From Puniceicoccales bacterium (GTDB lineage Bacteria > Verrucomicrobiota > Verrucomicrobiia > Opitutales > UBA953), in the NCBI GenBank assembly GCA_031284845.1, contig JAITXH010000006.1:1-17803 (forward strand): a DNA stretch of 17,803 nucleotides, read 5' to 3'. Below, one piece after another: positions 1 to 6,471 of this stretch (its first letter is position 1; each line of letters opens with the position of its first letter). Under the pieces are notes generated by a model that saw only the letters and a program-made list of their open reading frames with translations, was not told the DNA's origin and did not search any database. Made by a program: the position numbers and the translations under genes.

Positions 1-257
1 TCAAAGAGGCCGACGGGGTAAGTGCGTTTGTTGTCGTAGTAGTAGGTGCAGACCTCGGTGGTGATGGTGAAGCCGGGGGGCACGGGGAGGCCGATGCGGG
101 CCATTTCGGCGAGGTTGGCACCTTTGCCGCCGAGGAGGGCGCGCAAGGTGGCGTTGCCGTCTGTTTTTTTACCGAATTCGTAGATGTATTTCTTCGGTGC
201 GTTTTTGGAGGAGGCAGGAGCTTTTTTGCCCGCCTTGGGTGTGATGACTTTTGCCAT
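1..257 (-). CDS. ppdK: Pyruvate phosphate dikinase, N-terminal fragment (cut by window edge)
   Basis: The reverse strand reads from an ATG at 257 to the window edge, giving 85 codons without a stop. A basic, Ala/Lys-rich stretch of about 20 residues is followed by a segment typical of the PPDK N-terminal ATP-grasp domain: a YEFGKK start, then LLGGKGANLAEMARIGLPVP and PPGFTITTEVCTYYY. These match the glycine-rich GGKGANLAEM and VPPGFTI signatures shared by PPDK and PEP synthase. The YEFGKKTDGN opening and the early CTYYYDN segment favour PPDK (pyruvate + ATP + Pi to or from PEP + AMP + PPi). The Ala/Lys-rich extension before it is slightly unusual. The start has an A/C-rich upstream stretch and no Shine-Dalgarno. 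It is divergent from the gene at 513. The catalytic His and PEP-binding domains lie outside the window, so PEP synthase is the main alternative. Confidence 0.9.
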   Translation of the reverse strand, partial: MAKVITPKAGKKAPASSKNAPKKYIYEFGKKTDGNATLRALLGGKGANLAEMARIGLPVPPGFTITTEVCTYYYDNKRTYPVGLF

Positions 258-315
258 GTTTTGAGTGTGTGATGTATGCAAAAAATGAAAATTCTCCCCT
301 ATACCTTTGTGCCTT

Positions 316-345
316 ATACTAAACCAGAAAACATCCGGGGTACAA
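316..345 (-). promoter_or_regulatory. Possible sigma70-type promoter for ppdK
   Basis: Read on the minus strand, TTGTAC (345-340) and TAGTAT (321-316) are separated by 18 bases, about 60 bases upstream of the ppdK ATG. The hexamers match consensus at only 3 of 6 and 4 of 6 positions, so this is a weak suggestion from position and sequence alone. The rest of 258-512 holds no gene that can be supported. Confidence 0.22.
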
Positions 346-501
346 AAGGAAAAAGCCGGACAGAAAGGTGATTTCGGGAGGCAGTGTCAATGCGAGAATA
401 GGTATCCGACAGACCAGATGCCCAGGACACGTTCTCCCGCTCCGGCGGGATGAAGGCCTTTTAACCTAAAATTCCCAGTTGAGCCTGAAAAGACTTTCGG
501 T

Positions 502-508
502 AGGAAGG
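502..508 (+). promoter_or_regulatory. Strong Shine-Dalgarno for the gene at 513
   Basis: AGGAAGG ends four bases before the ATG at 513 and fixes that start over the second ATG at 519. It stands out because most other starts in the window have no recognisable Shine-Dalgarno. Confidence 0.6.
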
Positions 509-512
509 CGGG

Positions 513-986
513 ATGAACATGGACGAAGCGTTTTCCGAAGCGGTGGTAAAAATTCTTGAGCACGACACACAATATGCGCGGTCAGCATATTATTTCGTGC
601 GGGCAGGACTCGATCACACCGTTAAAAAAATAGCGACTGGCGACCGCAAGCGCGCCGCAGAGAAAGGTGAGGTCTCCCATCATGTCTCCGGTCAGGAATT
701 GCTCGAAGGACTGCGTGAGTTGGCACTGGATCAGTATGGACCTATGGCCTACACCTTGCTTTCGCGTTGGGGCTTACACAATTCTTCTGACTTCGGTGCA
801 ATCGTCTTTAACCTCGTTGAAGCACAAGTTCTTGGAAAAACAGAAAAAGATTCAGCAAACGATTTTCGCGGCGTTTATGATTTCAAGGACGCCTTTCTGA
901 CGCCTTTCAAATCAAAGTTGCGCCTGCGGGTAAAACAAGAAGCCAGCACAGAGAAGGCGGCAACTTCCAGCCCACCCGTTTTATGA
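513..986 (+). CDS. Minf_1886 / Plancto_Ver family conserved hypothetical protein
   Basis: This 157-residue soluble protein has no signal peptide or membrane segment. I recognise it as a member of the conserved hypothetical family annotated as Minf_1886, restricted to Planctomycetes and Verrucomicrobia as far as I recall. Family hallmarks visible here are an N-terminal ILEHD..Y....YYFVRAGLDHT segment, the central HVSGQELLEGLRELALDQYG block (about residues 56-75), and a C-terminal part with GLHNSSDFGAIVFNLVE, then LGKTEKDSANDF and YDF..AF. The last 20 residues are low complexity. No function is established. It begins after a good Shine-Dalgarno and ends 22 bases before the ATG of the GH105 gene, so co-transcription is possible, but the substrate gene may simply be a neighbour. 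Its base composition is less GC-rich than the gene that follows. Confidence 0.85.
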   Translation: MNMDEAFSEAVVKILEHDTQYARSAYYFVRAGLDHTVKKIATGDRKRAAEKGEVSHHVSGQELLEGLRELALDQYGPMAYTLLSRWGLHNSSDFGAIVFNLVEAQVLGKTEKDSANDFRGVYDFKDAFLTPFKSKLRLRVKQEASTEKAATSSPPVL

Positions 987-1008
987 TAATCAGAGCGGTT
1001 CTCCCACA

Positions 1009-3357
1009 ATGAACCGCGCTTCCCTTTTCCCATTTCCCATGACACTCCACACACCATTCTCACTCGCAGTGGCACTCCTGCTCGGCTCCCTCGTCGCCGC
1101 GCCCGACACCGGTGCGCAAACGCCGCTACCCGCGCCATCCCAAGTCCTCGCCGACATGCACCGCGTCGCCGACTGGCAGCTCGCCAACCGCCCAGCGCCC
1201 GACAACCGCCGCCCCTCTGCCATAGATTGGACATTTGCCGCCTACTACGCCGGGCACATGGCACTCGCCGAGCTTTCCCCCGACTCTGCCAAATATCTCG
1301 ATGCTTTCCGCGAGGTCGGCAAAAAGCACAACTGGCAACTCGCCCCGCGCAAATCCACCCGTTACCACGCCGACGACCACGCCATCGCCCAATCCTACAT
1401 CGAATACGCCCTGCGCACCCACGACGAGGCCGCCATCCGTCCTGCACAAACCTTTTTTGATTTCCTCCTCGCCAGCCCGCCCGCACAAGCGGACAACCTC
1501 GACTTCAACGCCAAAAACAACCGCTTCCTCGAAAAGTGGTCGTGGTGCGACGCCCTCTTCATGGCCCCCCCTGCCCTCGCCCGCCTTTACGAATACACAG
1601 GCGACCGCCGTTATCTCGACCTCATGAACAACCGCTGGTGGCACACCACGGACTATCTCTACGACAAGGAAGAACACCTCTACTATCGAGACAGCCGCTA
1701 CTTCAACAGGCGTGAAGCCAACGGCAAAAAAGTCTTCTGGGGGCGCGGCAACGGCTGGGTCCTCGGCGGCACCGCCCGCGTCCTCCAATCCATCCCTGCG
1801 GACTACCCCGACCGCCCGCGCTATGAACAACTCTTCCGCGACATGTGCGCCCGCTTCCTCGCACTCCAAGGCGCAGATGGCCTCTGGCGCACCAGCCTCC
1901 TCGATCCAGCCGCCTACCCCGCTCCCGAGACCAGCAGCACAGGCTTTGCCACCTACGCCTTTGCATGGGGTGTCAACGCCGGACTCCTCGACCCCGACGC
2001 CTATTGGCCTGCCGCCCTCAAAGGCTGGCGCGGACTCCTCTCCCACGTCAACGCCGACGGCAGACTCGGCTCCTGCCAGCCCATCGGAGCCGACCCGCGC
2101 AAAATAAAGGAAACCGATACAGACCTCTACGGCTCCGGAGCCTTCCTCCTCGCCGGAGCAGAGATATACAAGGCCCTTCTTCTCAGGCAAAATCAACACG
2201 GCACCGTCACCGTCAAAAACGCCACCGATGCCCATCGCCGCTGGGCTACCATCGCAATCCCCACGGCCAAACTGAAATCGCTCACCGGCACCGACGACCC
2301 CAACGAAGTGCTCGTCTTCGATGCCCTCGCCCCGCGCCTGCGCGACACTCAAGCCTGGAAAAACCCCATCGACCACGGCACCGTCAAAGCCGACACCCTC
2401 CTCTTCCAAGCCACTCTCCCGCCCAATACGACCCGCCGCTTCATCCTCGTCCGCAAGCCCGCGGACTTCAAAGGCCCAGAGCCTATCAAGCTCGTCCACG
2501 CCCGCTTCGCCCCCGAACGCATGGACGACTACCTCTGGGAAAATGATCGCATCGCCCACCGCGCCTACGGCCCTGCACTCATCACCAAAGAAGGCACCAA
2601 CACCAGCGGTATAGACATCTTCATGAAGTCCACCGCAGCGCTCGTTATGGACAAATTTTACAAGCGCGGCAACTACCACAAAGACCATGGCGAAGGTCTC
2701 GACGCCTACGATGTCGGGCAGAGCCGTGGCATCGGCGGCACCGTCACCCAGGGCAGCGACGGGAAATGGTATCCTACGGAAAATTTTGTAACCCATACGA
2801 CCTTCGCCACCGGCCCGCTCCGCGCAGCATTTCGCTTAAGCTATGCCTCACGAGGAACCGGACAACAAACGACTAGCGAAGACAAATTAGTGTTTGTGGA
2901 TGCCGGCAGCGATTTCACCCGAATCGTCACCACATATAACGACGCCATCCATGGCGAAAAAAACAAAACGCATATCGGAGTCGGCGTCGTCCAGACCAAC
3001 TGGCCAGGCCGGAAAAAACATGCCACCAAAGCCTACGTCCTGGACGATAAACCCGAAAACACACAGATGCCTCTCGCCTCTGGTAAAAACTGGTTAGCCG
3101 ACTGGCAGCCAAACACCGGCAACAACGGCATCACCGGCGTCGCCGTGATTGTCCCGGACGCCACAGAAGTGCGCCCCGTGGAAGGCCATTGGCTAGTGGT
3201 GTCCACACGCGACAGCACCAATCTGGAGCCACATACCGCCTACATAGGCGGCGGCTGGAGTAAGGGTTGGTATCCGACAAAAGAGAGCTGGTTGCAGTCC
3301 GTCGAAAATTTCCGCAAGACCCTCGAAACACCGCTGGAAATTTCCTACGAAAAGTAA
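1009..3357 (+). CDS. Secreted GH105 unsaturated rhamnogalacturonyl hydrolase fused to DUF4861
   Basis: This 782-residue protein has a hydrophobic signal-like segment near residues 15-36. Residues about 45-390 match GH88/GH105 (YteR/YesR type, an alpha6/alpha6 barrel): HADDHAIAQSY (120-130) and WSWCDALFMAPPALARL (177-193) carry the Asp pair expected for the hydration-type mechanism (D122/D123 and D181), followed by WGRGNGWVLGG (244-254), ETSSTGFATYAFAWG (307-321) and YGSGAFLLAG (374-383). The family removes the 4,5-unsaturated uronic acid left by pectate or rhamnogalacturonan lyases. Residues about 398-775 match DUF4861: MDDYLWENDRIA from residue 505, then SGIDIFMK, HKDHGEGLDAYDVG near 560-580 and a Gly-rich GGGWSKG close to the end. 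The start may be the internal ATG at 1039, which gives a cleaner signal peptide; neither start has a Shine-Dalgarno. It is followed by DUF1080 genes. The exact oligosaccharide substrate is inferred. Confidence 0.88.
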   Translation: MNRASLFPFPMTLHTPFSLAVALLLGSLVAAPDTGAQTPLPAPSQVLADMHRVADWQLANRPAPDNRRPSAIDWTFAAYYAGHMALAELSPDSAKYLDAFREVGKKHNWQLAPRKSTRYHADDHAIAQSYIEYALRTHDEAAIRPAQTFFDFLLASPPAQADNLDFNAKNNRFLEKWSWCDALFMAPPALARLYEYTGDRRYLDLMNNRWWHTTDYLYDKEEHLYYRDSRYFNRREANGKKVFWGRGNGWVLGGTARVLQSIPADYPDRPRYEQLFRDMCARFLALQGADGLWRTSLLDPAAYPAPETSSTGFATYAFAWGVNAGLLDPDAYWPAALKGWRGLLSHVNADGRLGSCQPIGADPRKIKETDTDLYGSGAFLLAGAEIYKALLLRQNQHGTVTVKNATDAHRRWATIAIPTAKLKSLTGTDDPNEVLVFDALAPRLRDTQAWKNPIDHGTVKADTLLFQATLPPNTTRRFILVRKPADFKGPEPIKLVHARFAPERMDDYLWENDRIAHRAYGPALITKEGTNTSGIDIFMKSTAALVMDKFYKRGNYHKDHGEGLDAYDVGQSRGIGGTVTQGSDGKWYPTENFVTHTTFATGPLRAAFRLSYASRGTGQQTTSEDKLVFVDAGSDFTRIVTTYNDAIHGEKNKTHIGVGVVQTNWPGRKKHATKAYVLDDKPENTQMPLASGKNWLADWQPNTGNNGITGVAVIVPDATEVRPVEGHWLVVSTRDSTNLEPHTAYIGGGWSKGWYPTKESWLQSVENFRKTLETPLEISYEK

Positions 3358-3446
3358 ATTGTTTCTCAAAAACAGAAAAAAGCCGTCAACCTTTACCGGA
3401 ACCACACAGACAGAAAGTTGTCTCAGGAAAAGTTCTCACCAAAACT

Positions 3447-4418
3447 ATGACTCTTCGCTCACACATTCCAACATTAACTCTTCTGGGACTCGGTGCCCTG
3501 CTAGGCGGTGCCAATACAGCGTCCGCTGATTCACGAACCGACCCCAAACCCATTCCGGCCCAAGCGGTGGACGGGTTTTCAAAAGACAACAAGCCGACGC
3601 CCTATATCCTTGATCTCCAAGGAAATCCGACTAAATGGATGACGGGTGACAAATATCGTCCCCAGCCTCCCCGCGCCGAGAAGCCTGCCATTCAGGTCAT
3701 CCCGCCGCCCGCTGGTGCAGACATCCTCTTCGACGGGACGGAAAGCTCCCGCGACGCTGCATGGGTGCCGATTAAGTCGCGCAAAAGTCCGCCTAAGCCT
3801 TGGAACGTGGAGAAATACAAAGACGCTGATGGAGGCCCGGAATACGGCGTCCTGATCGGCACAGCGCAGTCTATTCACACAAAGAAAAGCTACGGAGATG
3901 CCAAATTACACATTGAGTGGCGCGTGCCTAAAAGTCGCAGTGGTTCCGGCCAGGGCGGCACAAACAGCGGCGTGCTGTTCGGCGACGGAAAATACGAGAT
4001 TCAGGTGCTCGATTCTTTCAACAATTTCACTTACCCGGACGGTATGGCCGGAGCCATTTACTCGCAGTTTCCGCCGAAGTTTAATGCCTCCCTCCCGAAA
4101 GGCGAATGGCAAAGCTACGACATTACCTTCACTGCTCCGCGCTTTGACGACGAAGGCAACACCACCAAACGCGCTCGCTTCACAGTAGTCTTTAATGGCG
4201 TGCTCGTGCAGGATGATCAGGAATTGATTGGCGACAGCAGCTATCGCGGTTCCAGTTTATTCCCGACCAAAAAGCTCAAGGAAGACAAAGCTGCACGGCA
4301 TGGGCACAACTTGCTCAGCCCGCATCCCTCACGCTTGCCCTTGTATATTCAATTCCACGGAGACCCCATTCAGTTCCGCAATATCTGGATCGTAGATCTG
4401 GAAAAAGACGCGAAATAA
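3447..4418 (+). CDS. Exported DUF1080 (3-keto-disaccharide hydrolase-like) protein, paralogue 1
   Basis: This is a 323-residue protein. The reading frame is open further upstream into the preceding gene, but the ATG at 3447 is the sensible start because it gives a signal peptide (hydrophobic residues 9-22, cleavage near NTASA-DS). Residues about 91-320 are the DUF1080/PF06439 concanavalin-like domain: ILFDGTE (93-99), HIEWRVP (155-161), GGTNSGVLFGDGKYEIQVLDS (170-190), YPDGMAGAIY (196-205), GEWQSYDITFTAP (219-231) and the C-terminal IQFRNIWIVDLE (308-319). Family members are linked to hydrolysis of 3-keto-glycosides and are expanded in Verrucomicrobia, Planctomycetes and Bacteroidetes; the substrate here is unknown. 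About 20 extra residues (roughly 268-291, Lys-rich) interrupt the domain relative to the paralogue at 4494. A strong terminator follows directly. Confidence 0.88.
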   Translation: MTLRSHIPTLTLLGLGALLGGANTASADSRTDPKPIPAQAVDGFSKDNKPTPYILDLQGNPTKWMTGDKYRPQPPRAEKPAIQVIPPPAGADILFDGTESSRDAAWVPIKSRKSPPKPWNVEKYKDADGGPEYGVLIGTAQSIHTKKSYGDAKLHIEWRVPKSRSGSGQGGTNSGVLFGDGKYEIQVLDSFNNFTYPDGMAGAIYSQFPPKFNASLPKGEWQSYDITFTAPRFDDEGNTTKRARFTVVFNGVLVQDDQELIGDSSYRGSSLFPTKKLKEDKAARHGHNLLSPHPSRLPLYIQFHGDPIQFRNIWIVDLEKDAK

Positions 4419-4432
4419 CTTCAACTTCCCTC

Positions 4433-4472
4433 AAACAAATCAGACCGGTTTCTACGCCGGTCTGATTTGTTT
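4433..4472 (+). terminator. Intrinsic (probably bidirectional) terminator between the DUF1080 genes
   Basis: A perfect 16-base inverted repeat, AAACAAATCAGACCGG at 4433-4448 and its complement at 4457-4472, flanks an 8-base loop. The A-rich 5' foot and T-rich 3' foot around a CAGACCGG core give a terminator shape. It starts 15 bases after the stop of the first DUF1080 gene, so the second copy probably has its own promoter or relies on readthrough. Confidence 0.85.
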
Positions 4473-4493
4473 TACACTTTCACACACAACACT

Positions 4494-5261
4494 ATGACAC
4501 GCACACGTTTTCTTCTCGCCACCGCAGCGCTTGCCGCGCTCATCGCATTGCCGTCGCATCGGGCTTTCGCCGCCGACAACGATTCCAATAAAATCAAAAA
4601 AGTCGCCGGTGAGTGTAAAACAACACCGCCGCCTTCTGATGCCGAGGTGCTCTTCGATGGCACCGAAAAATCCAAGGAAAACTGGGTCCCTGAACGCAGC
4701 AACAATGCCAAAGTATGGCCCATAAAGAACGGTGTTTGGGTCGCAGACGCGACCGACATAAAAACCAAAAAGGAATATGGCAGTTGCCGCCTTCATCTGG
4801 AATGGCGCGTGCCGAAAGGCCGCGTCATTGACGGACAAAAAGGCGGTAACAGCGGCATTATTTTCATGTATCGCAAGGGCTGGTATGAAGTGCAGATCCT
4901 CGAGTCCCACTCCAACAAAGGCACCTATGCAGACGGCATGGCCGGCTCACTTTATAACCACCACGCCCCGCTCGTGAACCCATCGCTCCCGCAGGGCGAA
5001 TGGCAAAGTTACGACATCACCTTCACCGCGCCAAAGTTTGGTGGAGACAAAAAAGTGCTCTCCAATCCACGCTTCACCTTGGTATATAACGGCGTCACCG
5101 TGCAAGATGACCGTGAATTGACCGGCACAACGCTTAACCGCGGCTCGAAGTTGAATTACCACCCGGCACGTCTGCCCATCGCACTCCAATGGCATAAAGA
5201 CCCCCTTGAGTTCAGAAATATCTGGATTCAGGATTTGGAAAAAGACACGGCGCAAAAATAA
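4494..5261 (+). CDS. Exported DUF1080 (3-keto-disaccharide hydrolase-like) protein, paralogue 2
   Basis: This 255-residue protein starts at the ATG at 4494; an upstream TTG in frame lies inside the terminator stem and is not credible. Residues 1-26 form a clean signal peptide (basic TRTR, hydrophobic core, RAFA-AD cleavage). The DUF1080 domain covers about 51-250: VLFDGTE (52-58), HLEWRVPKGR (101-110), GGNSGIIFMYRKGWYEVQILES (117-138), YADGMAGSLYNHH (145-157), GEWQSYDITFTAP (168-180), VQDDRELTG (203-211) and LEFRNIWIQDLEKD (238-251). It is clearly a tandem paralogue of the preceding gene but lacks its Lys-rich insertion and its longer N-terminal spacer. Periplasmic or outer-surface glycoside turnover is the likely role, by family and by the GH105 neighbour. 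The leader before the ATG is A/C-rich with no Shine-Dalgarno. Confidence 0.88.
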   Translation: MTRTRFLLATAALAALIALPSHRAFAADNDSNKIKKVAGECKTTPPPSDAEVLFDGTEKSKENWVPERSNNAKVWPIKNGVWVADATDIKTKKEYGSCRLHLEWRVPKGRVIDGQKGGNSGIIFMYRKGWYEVQILESHSNKGTYADGMAGSLYNHHAPLVNPSLPQGEWQSYDITFTAPKFGGDKKVLSNPRFTLVYNGVTVQDDRELTGTTLNRGSKLNYHPARLPIALQWHKDPLEFRNIWIQDLEKDTAQK

Positions 5262-5306
5262 GCGCCGGACACCGGAGAGTAGTTTACGGTGCTCAGGAGG
5301 AGGCGA

Positions 5307-5338
5307 CGCATTACTCATCCCGCAAAGTGGGTAATGCG
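5307..5338. terminator. Possible weak terminator hairpin between convergent genes
   Basis: An 11-base stem with one G-U pair (5307-5317 with 5328-5338) and a 10-base loop lies between the convergent ends of the DUF1080 and DMT genes. There is no T-run on either side, so it could be only a structured spacer or a rho-assisted site. Confidence 0.35.
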
Positions 5339-5379
5339 CCTGACCGCCAAAGTAGCCTGAGCTTCCTATCCCTCGTTCC

Positions 5380-6282
5380 TCACGCCACACTTGCCTTTTC
5401 TTTGCGCCGTATGCTTTCGCGATAAAGCACATACAGCCCCGAGGCGACGATGATGCCCGCGCCGATGAGCGTCCAGCGGTCGGGCAATTCGCCAAATACG
5501 ACAGCACCGATGGTAATGGCACCGAGGAGTTGCGTGTAGTAAAACGGCGCAAGGATTGAGGCGGGAGCGTGCTTGTGCGCGAGGATTAAGAGCCAGTGCG
5601 CCACCGCCCCCAGCCCGCCGATCACTGTCATCATCCCCCATACGAACGCCCCCGGCGGCGTAGCCCACACAAAGGGGAGCACAGGGAGCATCACCGCCGC
5701 ACCCACCATACCGGTGTAAAACATCGTCGTCTCCGGAGCATCTTGCCCGGCTAGTTTGCGCGTGGTGATCGAATAGAGCGCATTGAAAAAAGCACCCAGC
5801 AACACAAGCAATGCGGCAGGGTGAAACGCGTGACCGACAGGGCGCGTGACGACGAGGACTCCGATGAAGCCGACGACCACGGCGGCAATGCGGCGCGGGC
5901 CGATTTTTTCGCCGAGAAAGGGACCTGCGAAGAGCGGCACCATCAACGGCGAGGCAAAGGTGAGCGTGGTCATGTCAGTGAGTGGCAGATATTGCACGGC
6001 AACGTATGAGCACACCGTGCTCGATAACAGGAAAGCGGAGCGCAAACACTGGAGGAGCGGGCGCTTGGCACGCACCACTTGCGGGGCGCGCCACGGGTTG
6101 AGCAGCAGGCTGGCGAAGAGCACACTGCCGATATAGCGCACGGCTACGACTTGCACGGGAGGAAGCGAGCGCCCCAACCATTTCGCGGTAGCATCCATAC
6201 AGGCGAAGCAGAGCACAGTGCCGACTATCATGATGATCCCTGTGGCGATACGCGGCGACTTGCCGATAGAGGCGGTTTTCAT
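5380..6282 (-). CDS. DMT superfamily transporter (two EamA domains)
   Basis: This 300-residue polytopic inner-membrane protein has about ten hydrophobic segments arranged as two EamA repeats (about 14-146 and 158-288). Typical signs are the ATAKWLG and VVAVRY segment in the first repeat, the PLTDMTTLTFASPLMVPLFAGPFLGEK block (about 101-127) at the repeat's end, and the matching LAPFYYTQLLGAITIGAVVFGELPD block in the second. The family exports or imports small metabolites (amino acids, riboflavin, nucleotide-like compounds); the sequence does not identify which. It lies 189 bases downstream of xseA on the same strand, with a Trp-Trp mini-ORF in the gap, so separate or attenuated expression is possible. 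The gene start is an ATG preceded by CCGCCAA with no Shine-Dalgarno. Confidence 0.88.
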   Translation of the reverse strand: MKTASIGKSPRIATGIIMIVGTVLCFACMDATAKWLGRSLPPVQVVAVRYIGSVLFASLLLNPWRAPQVVRAKRPLLQCLRSAFLLSSTVCSYVAVQYLPLTDMTTLTFASPLMVPLFAGPFLGEKIGPRRIAAVVVGFIGVLVVTRPVGHAFHPAALLVLLGAFFNALYSITTRKLAGQDAPETTMFYTGMVGAAVMLPVLPFVWATPPGAFVWGMMTVIGGLGAVAHWLLILAHKHAPASILAPFYYTQLLGAITIGAVVFGELPDRWTLIGAGIIVASGLYVLYRESIRRKEKASVA

Positions 6283-6408
6283 TTGGCGGAAAATATTTTT
6301 AACAACTCCATTCTATAGCGCACCTGCTGCATATTTCCAATCCTGCTTTCAGAATACGAACTCAGCGCTACAGCAGGCGCAGCGCGGGCATCAGGGAAAT
6401 CATGCTTG

Positions 6409-6441
6409 TCAATGCCTCCACCATTTTGGGTTAGCCTGCAT
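6409..6441 (-). promoter_or_regulatory. Candidate Trp-Trp leader peptide upstream of the DMT transporter
   Basis: A 10-codon frame, MQANPKWWRH then TGA, lies in the leader of the DMT gene; the tandem TGG codons are at 6423-6418 on the minus strand. E. coli trpL also ends in a WWR-containing tail. Downstream are two mutually competitive pairings: a local stem 6365-6369 with 6381-6385, and a long-range one of 6371-6380 with 6318-6329 that has a 2-base bulge. A weak pairing, 6412-6416 with 6387-6391, overlaps the end of the mini-ORF. No U-run terminator was seen before the DMT start. This is a hypothesis; chance occurrence of a WW mini-ORF is quite possible. Confidence 0.22.
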
Positions 6442-6471
6442 GATAAACAAAGCGACGGCCCTCCCCTTCCC

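Noticed and set aside
435..450. TCCCGC / GCGGGA hairpin with TCCG loop upstream of the Minf_1886 gene
   Set aside because: The stem is only six bases, with no adjoining T-run close enough for a terminator and no sign of a riboswitch. It is too weak to call.
1126..2796. 556-codon open frame antisense to the GH105 gene
   Set aside because: It is low-complexity Gly/Val/Glu-rich and has no family signature. It mirrors the strong C-ending codon bias of the real gene on the other strand.
6316..6329. 13-base match (TAGCGCACCTGCT) between the DMT leader and tRNA-Pro
   Set aside because: It covers only part of the D/anticodon arms. There is no integrase, no matching 3' tRNA end and no second attachment-like copy, so chance is likely.
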